From SYFY01 sp041752315 (lineage in GTDB: Bacteria; Pseudomonadota; Gammaproteobacteria; Pseudomonadales; Azotimanducaceae): 64,000 nt of DNA. The translations under genes and the position numbers were made by a program. The notes below the pieces were generated by a model, which was not told where the DNA came from, did no database searches, and saw nothing but the letters and a program-made list of their open reading frames with translations. Location: positions 1 through 64,000 of the forward strand of contig JBGSHJ010000043.1 in assembly GCA_041752315.1 (NCBI GenBank), written 5' to 3'. Shown here piece after piece: positions 1-7,995 of the stretch. Each line of letters starts with the position of its first letter. The stretch's first letter is position 1.

Positions 1-13
1 GAAATTGGTTTAG

Positions 14-445
14 TACCTCCACGCGATCGATGAGGCGACCCAGTTCCAAGCGGTCTGCAGGTCGAGAAAGTCAGTGAGTTCTAACCCATCCCGGCTTGCG
101 AGGTGATGTTCGAAACCTTCCCGTTCGACAGCTTCGGCTACCCTGACAAAAATGGCTCGCAGTACATCAGCAAAAAGGTCGCAACGCTGCTCGGCAAGCT
201 TTCGATCGAATTCACCCAGGTCGCCCGCGAGACAGACGAATGACAAAGCGCTGGTTGAACTTGAAAATGCCGGTATCGTTCGCAAACAGTTTGGTTTCAG
301 CCACATTCAGCAGCACTTTGCTTCCTGCATCAACGCGTTCAACCAGCAGAATCTGAATCCGTACCTCATCTATCGCAGACCCTGATGCTTCCCCGAGACT
401 CACTTCGATCAAAAGGGCAAACGGTGCACCATCTACCTCCACTAA
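14..445 (+). pseudogene. Degenerate integrase-type (rve/DDE) transposase relic
   Basis: Pieces of one integrase-core transposase can be read on the plus strand across at least one frame change. Frame 2 begins YLHAIDEATQFQ, frame 1 (from about 106) reads NGSQYISKKVATLLGKL, and frame 2 resumes at about 215 with RQTNDKALVELENAGIVRK and HIQQHFASCINAFNQQNLNP. An in-frame TGA follows at 383. The order (DEAT block, NGS-Y block, N-rich block, N-P-Y tail) matches rve-type transposases of the IS481/ISNCY kind. The 5' end lies outside the window and no full-length reading frame survives. Family assignment is from memory of the motifs; the subgroup is uncertain. Confidence 0.6.
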
Positions 446-521
446 AACATGATGATACTCTGTGGCAGCTACCGCGGCCTGTCGGCCTTAGCGGACCAAG
501 GGTGAAGCGCGGTGCGGCCAT

Positions 522-911
522 CACACCCTGGTGACGACGATGCTGGACCCACAACAGGTGAGCCCACGTGCGCTGGGTGAACTGCATACGCCGCGGTGGC
601 CGGTCGAACTGGCCCTGCGTGCGGTCAAGACCATCCTGGGCATGGAGCTCTTGCGAAGCCAGACTCCCGAGATGGTCGAGAAAGAGTTGTGGACTTATCT
701 GCTGGCGTGCAACCTGATCTGCGTCTTGCTGGCCGAAGCCGATGGACAGTCGTCCTTTCACCCGCGTGATATCCGCTTCAAACATGCGGTTCAGATCACG
801 CTGAGTTGGGTGATCTCGCGTAGACCATTACAAGGACGGACCGATATCGAGACGCCATGCCGGATGAGGGCACGATATCAGGTTGGGGAAAGACCCGGTC
901 GAGAAGAATGA
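522..911 (+). pseudogene. IS4-family transposase C-terminal fragment
   Basis: One frame reads VTTMLDPQQVSPRALGEL, then RWPVELALRAVKTILGMELL and TPEMVEKELWTYLLACNLI. This is the characteristic end of IS4-type DDE transposases, where the final catalytic Glu sits in the segment that normally reads RW-x-E-L-x-x-K. The N-terminal three quarters, including the first two Asp residues, is absent, and the frame runs on past the family end. It is a dead fragment. Together with the preceding relic it shows that the left edge of the window is an old insertion hot spot. Confidence 0.7.
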
Positions 912-1037
912 AGCTAGATCAACGCCCAACTTCAGAACTCTTCTGCGAGTGGTACTATGCGCTGATTAGCTTTTTCCCGCGACATTGGTTGATAGTATCT
1001 CTTCATCCCGAAAAGCGAGCGCCTTCTGGTGCCGGAA

Positions 1038-1997
1038 ATGGATAAAACGGTAGTGTTCATCGGGGGGACGGCATATAGCGGTTCCACGTTGTTGAATCTG
1101 GTGATCGCCAATGATCCGCAGGGCTTTTCGTGCGGTGAGGTGCACGCCTTCGTACATCCTTATCTTGACTACCACTGGAGACCAAACTGCGGGTGTGGCG
1201 ATCTCGATTGTCGATTCTGGCAGCCTTATGGCGACATACGACCGGACAGCGTGCATCGCTGGCTCTTCGAACGTGTCCCTGGCATTCGGCTCGTTGTCGA
1301 TTCCAGCAAGGATGTCGGCTGGATCAGGCCCAATGCAGTCCGACTGCAACGGCGCGATATCATTGTGCACAAGATTCTTGTCTGGAAGACTCCGGCGGAG
1401 TTCCTGGCTTCGCGACAGAAGCGGGGACAGCTTGCCGGGTGGGCAAACAGCTGGATCTACTATCACCGCGCATTTCTGGCCGCTTTTCCCGATTGTGTGA
1501 CCGTACGTTATGAAAGCCTCGTTTCAGACCCTGCGACGCTGGACGCGATCTGCAAGGTGGTCGGTATTGCCAATTTTCCTGGAAAGACAGAGTACTGGAA
1601 CAAGGAGCAGCACACTCTGTTCGGCAACTCGTCGGCGCGGATTCATCTCGTCAGCGAGGCATCGAGCGAATACACACGGATGCGCACGGAACTGGATAAT
1701 CAGTCGAGCCAGGAGAAGGCATCGACGGGTGAACATCAATCGATCCGCTATCTGAAAGCAGATGCATCCCTGGAGTCCAATGCCTCGGCGAAAGACATCG
1801 CCATGTTTGCACGTATACAGCACGAGATTGAGTTGCGAGATGTGAAGCAGAAAGCTGAATCGAACATCGGCACCGAGAGACCGTATCCATGGATTTGGCT
1901 CGCTCCGTACTATGTCCTGCAGAAATCGACAAAGGCCTTGAGATGCGGCGTGTCGCGCATGAAGCACGTCCTGAACGGCGGACACCCATCCGACTGA
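1038..1997 (+). CDS. Sulfotransferase family protein
   Basis: The 319-residue product starts MDKTVVFIGGTAYSGSTLLN. The GTAYSGSTLL loop is the 5'-phosphosulfate-binding P-loop of PAPS-dependent sulfotransferases, and a later segment (VVDSSKDVGWI) fits the 3'-phosphate region. A CGCGDLDC-type cysteine cluster near residues 50-60 is typical of bacterial members. A GTG nine bases upstream (1029) is the alternative start; neither start has a strong ribosome-binding site. The gene faces the exopolysaccharide operon end to end, so sulfation of that polymer is an attractive inference, but the acceptor cannot be read from the sequence. Confidence 0.75.
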   Translation: MDKTVVFIGGTAYSGSTLLNLVIANDPQGFSCGEVHAFVHPYLDYHWRPNCGCGDLDCRFWQPYGDIRPDSVHRWLFERVPGIRLVVDSSKDVGWIRPNAVRLQRRDIIVHKILVWKTPAEFLASRQKRGQLAGWANSWIYYHRAFLAAFPDCVTVRYESLVSDPATLDAICKVVGIANFPGKTEYWNKEQHTLFGNSSARIHLVSEASSEYTRMRTELDNQSSQEKASTGEHQSIRYLKADASLESNASAKDIAMFARIQHEIELRDVKQKAESNIGTERPYPWIWLAPYYVLQKSTKALRCGVSRMKHVLNGGHPSD

Positions 1998-2275
1998 GAT
2001 ATCCGGGCTCGACGATCGTCAGCGGGCTTGGATTGACCGTTTCCACGACCTCGGGTGCTGCAGGCACTTCGCCGTTCTCGCCTCGCTGCGACGCATACGA
2101 AGGTTCGATGACTGCCACCAGACTGCTTGAGGTCAATCATCGTGTTGTCACGGTGGGAGCGAGACGACACTGCACTTGGTAGCCACGACCTTGATGTCCG
2201 TGTACCCCAGTGCATCAGCGGTTTTCATTCACTACTTGTACAGACGGTCCAAAGGCCGGGCTTCGCCTTGTAGTC

Positions 2276-3229
2276 TCAACTTTTAGTCTGGCGTGTCATC
2301 GCCCGCTCTATGATCGAATCTGCGAATGGGGATCTCGATGTCCTTGCGGCTTTGGGATCGATTGAGGGCACCGCTTTCTGAACCGGCACTTCCACTGGCC
2401 TTTCCATCCGCAATGGCGCAAGTCCCAGTTTTTTGTCGGCCAGCACCTGTTCAACGATTCGGCGAGGAATGGATTGCAGCTCTTCTGCGAACCCGTACAC
2501 CAGCGAGGTATCGCAAATGAGATTGATCAGTCGAGGGGTGCCACCGCTGGCTGAGAAAATCAGGTCGAAACAGTCTGCTTCAAAGTAGTCATCACGATCA
2601 GCCACCGAAGACAGCCGGTGGCGGATGTACTTTTCGACGAGTTCAACGGACTCCAGAGGGCCAAGAAAGTGATCGTAGGAGATGCGTTGGGCGAATTGTT
2701 GAATTTCCGGGCGTCGCAGCAAATCTGACAACTCCGGTTGGCCAACCAGGACTATCTGCAATAATTGGCCACGTTCGGTGTTCACGTTGGAAAGCATGCG
2801 CAACTGTTCGAGGACACGCATGTCGAGATGCTGCGCTTCATCGATGATCAGCGTTACGACATTGCCTTTGTCATGTTGATGAATGAGGAAACGCACGAAG
2901 TCATCGTACATCTCCACCTTGTCTTTGTTCCTGTACTCCAGGTTGAAGGAAAGCAGGATCCAGCGCATCAACTCTTCAAACGAATCACACTGGGTATTGG
3001 AGACAAGGCCAACAACCGTGGTCCGGCCCATGTCGTAGAGTACGCTGCGTACCAGAGTTGTCTTGCCGGCTCCGACATTGCCAGTAATCACACAAAAACC
3101 TGATCGTGAAAAGAGCGCGTATTTCAGGACCGACAAGACACGCTCATGTTGCGGGCTCATGTAAAGAAAAGCCGGATCAGGAATATTCTCGAATGGCGGT
3201 CGTGTGAAGTTGTAGTACTGCTGGTACAT
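2276..3229 (-). CDS. ExeA-like AAA ATPase of an exopolysaccharide (XrtA/PEP-CTERM-type) locus
   Basis: The 317-residue protein begins MYQQYYNFTRPPFENIPDP, the usual opening of ExeA/GspA-like ATPases. It has a Walker A motif (GNVGAGKTTLVR, about residues 49-60), a Walker B motif (LIIDEAQHL) and the LRMLSNVNTE and VLVGQPEL segments that follow in this family. It lacks the C-terminal periplasmic peptidoglycan-binding domain of true GspA. It is the last gene of the leftward operon, 17 bases after the BY-kinase. Its counterpart in exosortase-linked polysaccharide loci is annotated as a putative secretion ATPase; the mechanism there is not established. Cytoplasmic. Confidence 0.85.
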   Translation of the reverse strand: MYQQYYNFTRPPFENIPDPAFLYMSPQHERVLSVLKYALFSRSGFCVITGNVGAGKTTLVRSVLYDMGRTTVVGLVSNTQCDSFEELMRWILLSFNLEYRNKDKVEMYDDFVRFLIHQHDKGNVVTLIIDEAQHLDMRVLEQLRMLSNVNTERGQLLQIVLVGQPELSDLLRRPEIQQFAQRISYDHFLGPLESVELVEKYIRHRLSSVADRDDYFEADCFDLIFSASGGTPRLINLICDTSLVYGFAEELQSIPRRIVEQVLADKKLGLAPLRMERPVEVPVQKAVPSIDPKAARTSRSPFADSIIERAMTRQTKS

Positions 3230-3246
3230 CGTATGGTTTCCAGGGA

Positions 3247-4116
3247 CTACCTGGTTGCCTCCTGGATATCCCCTGTGGTGCCAGTCGCCCCAGTGGCATA
3301 GTAAGACTGGAATCGCTTGGGTACCTGGGAAGACTTGTTGAGCACGGAACCGATCAAGTGATGATCGTGAAGGAGTCGCGCGGCATCCTTGAGTTCCTGT
3401 ACCGTGGTTTTCCCTTCTTCAACCACCAGTAGAAAACAGTCCATTCGAGGGGCGATAGCCAGTACGTCATCGCCGACCAGCAGCGGTGGGGTATCTACCA
3501 GGATGATTGCGCCAGTCGTGCGCAACGTCTTGATCAGATTGTCGAAACGGGCGGACGCCAGTAACTCGCTTGGATGCGCAGCGGGTGTCAATCCTGAGGC
3601 AGGCAGGATGGTCAGATTGGGGCAAATGGCAGGCTGATACATGATGTCTACAAGTTCGGCTTCACCGTTGAGGTAGTCGGCCAGACCAAGTTCTGCCGAC
3701 ATGCCCATGGTTTGTGCGACGCTCGGTTTACGTAAATCAGCGTCAACTATGATGACGCGTTGAGTGTCTGCAAGAGCAATGGTGATGCCGAGATTCAACG
3801 TGGTCAGCGTCTTGCCGGCTTCCGGCGCTGAACTGGTGATACCCAGTACACGCCAGTTTTGTGCTTTCAGCACCTGCTGAACGCGAGTCCGCAGCAATCG
3901 GTAACGATCGAGGATCGCTGGACTTTCGTTGGACAATGCGACAAGCCGATTGACGCTGAGGGTATTGGCATCGGTCGTTACAACCCTTCCACTTTCAGCC
4001 TTGAAGTCTTGATGCGCGCTCGGCGACAGCCCGTTCGGAGCCGCAGGTTGCATCCAATCTCGCACCGTTGTTGAGTTGGATTCGACTTTTTCGAGGGCTT
4101 TGCGCAGGTGATCCAT
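3247..4116 (-). CDS. Bacterial tyrosine kinase (CpsD/CapB type), polysaccharide assembly
   Basis: The 289-residue cytoplasmic protein has the three BY-kinase nucleotide motifs: Walker A (APEAGKT, about residue 100), Walker A' (VIIVDADLRKPS) and Walker B (ILVDTPPLL). In this family the kinase autophosphorylates C-terminal tyrosines and cycles the co-polymerase between states. Here the tail has only a short tyrosine pair (QSYYATG) instead of a long Tyr cluster. The kinase is encoded separately from the transmembrane chain-length protein, as in Gram-positive CapA/CapB and exosortase-linked loci, rather than fused as in Wzc. It lies 29 bases after the Wzz-like gene. Confidence 0.85.
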   Translation of the reverse strand: MDHLRKALEKVESNSTTVRDWMQPAAPNGLSPSAHQDFKAESGRVVTTDANTLSVNRLVALSNESPAILDRYRLLRTRVQQVLKAQNWRVLGITSSAPEAGKTLTTLNLGITIALADTQRVIIVDADLRKPSVAQTMGMSAELGLADYLNGEAELVDIMYQPAICPNLTILPASGLTPAAHPSELLASARFDNLIKTLRTTGAIILVDTPPLLVGDDVLAIAPRMDCFLLVVEEGKTTVQELKDAARLLHDHHLIGSVLNKSSQVPKRFQSYYATGATGTTGDIQEATR

Positions 4117-4145
4117 GTGTGTGTCGGCCTGAATTGCGATTTGTT

Positions 4146-5738
4146 TCAGATTCTGGGAATGACTGCCAGTGGCGCTACACCAAGCACTGACGCGAGAGTG
4201 CGCTCATCGTAAACCGCGTCGTCCAGGTATTCTGTCAACGCCACCACGGTTACACCCAACAAGCCTGCAAGAAGTATTCCCAGCAGCAGGATGCCGACCC
4301 GATTGGGGCTATCCGGCTGCCTCGGGAGTGTTGCAGGGCTGGCCAGAGAAAAGCGTTCAGCGCCTTCTCCGGACTCCAGTTCCTGGGCAAGACGCGCGCC
4401 GATCTGCTTGTCCTTGAGTTCATTGTACTTGGAGACCTTGTTCTGCAGTTCCCTCCTCAACGTCGTGTATTCGCTTTCCACGAACGGGCTGACCGTCAGG
4501 CGCTCTTCATATTCAGCCAGCTTCGCCTCGTATCGGTCGAACTTGCGGTTTTCAGCGATGAGTGATGTTCTCAACGCTTCCAATTGAGAGCGCAGCGACA
4601 CATAACGCGGGTTGTTCGGTTTGGCCTTGGTGGTTTCGGAGTCAGTTGCGAGGGACCGCTGAAAACTGATCTCCAACGCAGACACTGCGCGTTGGAGTTG
4701 CACGACATCAGGATGATCGTTGCCGTACTTCTGCTGTGCCTGACGCAGCTGTTCTTGTTGCCGTACCAGTTCGTCCATCAATTCATCTGCACGACCTGCA
4801 TTGCCGGACTGTTCGGCAAGGGTCCGTATCTCCCTTGCCAGTTGTATGACGTCGGGGTGTCGCGCGGAGTATCGGGAGGTGGCACGCACGTACTGTGCAA
4901 CCAGCCCGTTCATCCGATCCTGCGAACTCAGGACCACGCTTCCGTCGTCGATTCGTACATCCTCGAACATCGGGATCACGTCCAGTTCGGCGCTGGTATT
5001 GTCGATTCGACCTTCGATTTCGCGAATTCGATCGCGGGTAGCTTCTATCTGTTCTTCAGCCTTTTCATAGAGTGAACGATTCAGCGCCAGGACCTCGGGC
5101 AGATTGTTCTGCTCGAGCTTCTTGAATTCGGCGATACGCGCTTCGAGGCTGTCGATCTCAACGCTGAGTTTGTCCGCCTCAATACCGAGGAAAGTGGAGA
5201 CTTTTTCAGTTTGTGCCTTCCGCTGCTGTTCGTTTTTTTCCAGGTAGCGATTGGCCAGATCCTTGGTGACTGACTGTGCGGTTTCTGCAGTGCTCGCGTG
5301 GAAGGCAACGGTAAATGCAATGGTTGCCTCCCGAGTGCCTGGCTGATTGGGGTCGCTGGTCTGTACGTCCAGCATCTTGATGGAAAAGTCCTCACGCATC
5401 TGTAGAGCGACCTCGCCAGGGTCGATTTCGATGAGATCGGTGTAGACGCCGTGTTCCCTGGCCAGCGCGAGCAGACTGTCGTAGGTCAGCAGTGTTTGCG
5501 TGATCTGCTGTATGCGCTCCTGTACAAAACCAGTGACCGTTGATTCCACAAGGCCTTGCGGAATCGTCTGTCTTTCGATCAGCAGAGTGGCCTCGGATTG
5601 ATAGCGTGGTGGCAGCAAGAAGGCCAGTAGCACCGCGACCAGGATCACCAGAGCGAAAGGAATTGCAAAGTGGTACTTGCGGCGCTTCAGAGTGCTCAGA
5701 TAGTCATTCAGATCGAGTTCGATGGGTGACGCTAACAT
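4146..5738 (-). CDS. Polysaccharide chain-length determinant (Wzz/GumC family)
   Basis: The 530-residue inner-membrane protein has a first membrane segment at about residues 25-45 (FAIPFALVILVAVLLAFLLPP) and a second at about 480-500. A long periplasmic coiled-coil region lies between them. Before the second segment is the GNVR-like block (ESEYTTLRRELQNKVSKYNE). This is the architecture of PCP-2a co-polymerases without the kinase domain, which is supplied by the next gene. The family sets chain length and couples synthesis to the outer-membrane exporter. Start at an ATG preceded by a GGAAACC sequence. Confidence 0.88.
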   Translation of the reverse strand: MLASPIELDLNDYLSTLKRRKYHFAIPFALVILVAVLLAFLLPPRYQSEATLLIERQTIPQGLVESTVTGFVQERIQQITQTLLTYDSLLALAREHGVYTDLIEIDPGEVALQMREDFSIKMLDVQTSDPNQPGTREATIAFTVAFHASTAETAQSVTKDLANRYLEKNEQQRKAQTEKVSTFLGIEADKLSVEIDSLEARIAEFKKLEQNNLPEVLALNRSLYEKAEEQIEATRDRIREIEGRIDNTSAELDVIPMFEDVRIDDGSVVLSSQDRMNGLVAQYVRATSRYSARHPDVIQLAREIRTLAEQSGNAGRADELMDELVRQQEQLRQAQQKYGNDHPDVVQLQRAVSALEISFQRSLATDSETTKAKPNNPRYVSLRSQLEALRTSLIAENRKFDRYEAKLAEYEERLTVSPFVESEYTTLRRELQNKVSKYNELKDKQIGARLAQELESGEGAERFSLASPATLPRQPDSPNRVGILLLGILLAGLLGVTVVALTEYLDDAVYDERTLASVLGVAPLAVIPRI

Positions 5739-5758
5739 GTTGGTTTCCGTGGTTCGGC

Positions 5759-7021
5759 TCAGAAGGGGCGTTGCGGCGAGTAGCTGACAAAAGCAAAAAC
5801 GGCGTTGCCCTGCGCGGAATCCGGATTGATCTGTCGATCAACCCAGCTGAAACGGTAGGCGCCACCAATCTTCCAGTTGGGAGTCAGCGCGTAACCAATG
5901 CGAGTTTCAAAGTTCAGGTAATCCGCATCATTAAAACTCGTTGCAGAGTCGAGATTGGAGTCTCTGGAGATGTACCTGCCACTCACCTGCGCCTCCCATC
6001 TCTCGGTGAGCGCATAGCGCATATCGGCTGAGAGCTGATCAGTCGCGACGACGTTGCCATGGCCAGTGGGGTGATTATCCCGGGAAGCGCGGAGGCGTAG
6101 CTGGCCACGCTCGATACGATGGTTGAGTGATGCCCGGTAAACCAGCACCGTATCGTCGCTGCCAGGTTCCGTATCCGTTTCCGTTTCGGAGCGACCGAGG
6201 CCAACTTCCACCTGGAACTGGGTGCGCTCTGTCAGCTTGCGGTTGAGACCAACCGTGAGGGAATAACGATCCGAGTCGGGCGACTGATCCGGCCGGAAGT
6301 AATCTGTCGAAACGGTCGCCAGCAGCGTCGACCTTTCACTTAACTGGTGTTGATACTGCGCGCTCGCACCATATCCTTTGCTGTCCTCAAGTCCGAACTG
6401 GTTCCCTGTCGAGTCGTAGGAGTTGCTTCGAAAACGACCGGATAGTTCGACTTTTCCGCGGGTGGAAACCTCGTAGCCGATGTTTGGAGACACGTGAATG
6501 AACTCGCGCCGGATCTGTGCTTCGACAAAACCGATATCGAGGTCCGGATCAGTATCGTCTATCTTGTCGGCGTTGAGGATGTATGACTGAATGCTTCCGA
6601 TCAACTCGCCGGATTGGGCATCGATTACACCATAGCGTTGCAATGGCTGGTTCTGATAGATCCCGACAAACCCATAGTTGATTCGTTCGGTTCGCCTGTT
6701 GGCAGAAATGGTCGCTTGGCCCGTGGTACCACCATTCAGATCGGTGCCGGAATACTCTGTATGGCGAAGCGCAGCAATCACTTGCACACTATGGTTTTCC
6801 GACACGTTGCGGGCGGTCAACTGACCTTCAACGGCACCGGTGCCTGCGTTGTCTTCATTTTCCGGCGTGAGGCGAATGTTATCGTTCAAACCCGCTTCGC
6901 CGGTGAACGATGGGTACATATCCCATACAGCGTTGGCGCTTTGACTGCCGAGCAGCAATGTCACTATCGCGACGGGTAGAGTGACGAGGGTCTTGAGCGA
7001 TTGCACCATTGATGTAGCCAT
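5759..7021 (-). CDS. Outer-membrane beta-barrel protein of the polysaccharide locus
   Basis: The product from this start is 420 residues, with a signal peptide (LVTLPVAIVTLLLGSQSANA) and a mature part made of alternating amphipathic strands (FVEAQIRREF, QFQVEVGLGRSE) ending in ...FVSYSPQRPF. The terminal aromatic residue and the strand pattern mark an outer-membrane barrel. Position and length fit the outer-membrane protein found in XrtA/PEP-CTERM exopolysaccharide loci. An in-frame ATG at 7084 overlaps the wza-like stop in an ATGA arrangement and may be the real coupled start. The ATG at 7021 was preferred because it gives a normal-length signal peptide and has GAGGG upstream. Confidence 0.72.
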   Translation of the reverse strand: MATSMVQSLKTLVTLPVAIVTLLLGSQSANAVWDMYPSFTGEAGLNDNIRLTPENEDNAGTGAVEGQLTARNVSENHSVQVIAALRHTEYSGTDLNGGTTGQATISANRRTERINYGFVGIYQNQPLQRYGVIDAQSGELIGSIQSYILNADKIDDTDPDLDIGFVEAQIRREFIHVSPNIGYEVSTRGKVELSGRFRSNSYDSTGNQFGLEDSKGYGASAQYQHQLSERSTLLATVSTDYFRPDQSPDSDRYSLTVGLNRKLTERTQFQVEVGLGRSETETDTEPGSDDTVLVYRASLNHRIERGQLRLRASRDNHPTGHGNVVATDQLSADMRYALTERWEAQVSGRYISRDSNLDSATSFNDADYLNFETRIGYALTPNWKIGGAYRFSWVDRQINPDSAQGNAVFAFVSYSPQRPF

Positions 7022-7080
7022 CTGCTTGCCGTTCCCTCGTTCTTGACAGGTCATGCGCATTTCACTTTGATCGACTCTCG

Positions 7081-7704
7081 TCATGGCACCATCACGATAT
7101 CGTTGGGCTTGAGCAGAATGTTCTGTTCCAGGTTTTTTCCCTTGTGCACCTGCCCGTAGTTGAACTTGTAGACCTCGACCTTCCTCCCCACGCGACGCTG
7201 GATGGTGATGTTGTTGGCATCAGCAAACGCGTTGGGGCCCCTGGCTAACGCAAGGGCCTGCAAGACGTCGATGTAGCGCCCGATTTCGTACTGGCCTGGT
7301 GAGTTAACCTTGCCGGAAACGTAGATGCGCATACCTTTCAATTCGCGAATGGAGACCGTAACTACCGCATCAGGTATGTATTCCTGCAACGCGACGGTGA
7401 TGGTCTTCTGGACTTCGGAAGTGGTTCGTCCACCGGCCTTGACATTGCCAATCAGCGGCAGGCTGATGCCACCATCCGGCTGAACGGTAACTGTCTTGGT
7501 CAATTCTTCTTCTTTCCAGACGAATACTTCCAGGACATCTTCGGGTTGTATCTGGTAGCCCTCGATTTCAAACTCGGGGTCAACGGCGACTTCAGCCGCT
7601 TGCGCGGTGATTGCTATGGTGCTGATGCCCACGGACATGAGCGCCAGCAGAACTGCAGTTGAATGTGCTCGAAGAGCTTGAATCAAAGAGTAGAAAAGTC
7701 TCAT
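7081..7704 (-). CDS. Polysaccharide export protein (Wza-like, Poly_export plus SLBB)
   Basis: The 207-residue secreted protein has a signal peptide ending near ITAQAAE, a Poly_export domain (YQIQPEDVLEVFVWKEEEL, then VQPDGGISLPLIGNVKAGG) and an SLBB repeat (IYVSGKVNSPGQYEI). Members form the outer-membrane or periplasmic channel for capsule or exopolysaccharide. Unlike classical Wza there is no lipobox cysteine at the signal cleavage site, so it is probably not a lipoprotein. AAGGA sits seven bases before the ATG. It is the first gene of the leftward operon, so the promoter should lie between 7705 and 7995. Confidence 0.85.
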   Translation of the reverse strand: MRLFYSLIQALRAHSTAVLLALMSVGISTIAITAQAAEVAVDPEFEIEGYQIQPEDVLEVFVWKEEELTKTVTVQPDGGISLPLIGNVKAGGRTTSEVQKTITVALQEYIPDAVVTVSIRELKGMRIYVSGKVNSPGQYEIGRYIDVLQALALARGPNAFADANNITIQRRVGRKVEVYKFNYGQVHKGKNLEQNILLKPNDIVMVP

Positions 7705-7860
7705 TCCATATCCTTCAGGTTCGCCGACGGATCAACGTTGGTTCGGCGCGTTCGGTCCAAAACGCTACCGTCGCGAATTCTACCCGGAACGTCAGCACGA
7801 GGCAGTCTATCCGACGCTAAAAACGGGTACTGTGACGAGCATGTAAAACTGGTGGAAAAA

Positions 7861-7876
7861 TGCGTGGTGCCACGCA
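7861..7876. promoter_or_regulatory. Palindrome in the divergent wza-like / MBL intergenic region
   Basis: The 16 bases TGCGTGGTGCCACGCA form a perfect 7-bp inverted repeat around a 2-base centre. A second perfect palindrome (TTGCATGCAA) follows within 20 bases. They sit between the divergent polysaccharide export operon and the MBL gene, about 157 and 120 bases from the two starts, where an operator could act on both. No regulator can be named. Confidence 0.3.
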
Positions 7877-7995
7877 CGGTGTTTGCATGCAATTTAGTCA
7901 CTTCATTTGTCGAATAGGTCTTGAATCTGAGTAAATGCAATATTGTTGTCGCATATCTGCTCTGCAACGGGATTCGCCGCTGAGGAATGACACCC

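Noticed and set aside
2148..2228. 26-codon minus-strand frame after the ExeA-like gene (MKTADALGYTDIK start)
   Set aside because: It looks slightly protein-like, but it is too short, has no ribosome-binding site and matches no family. It is probably a remnant or chance.
7862..7886. Possible sigma-54 promoter upstream of the wza-like gene
   Set aside because: A TGGCAC element is present on the minus strand, but the GC of the -12 element is two bases too close, so the spacing does not fit.
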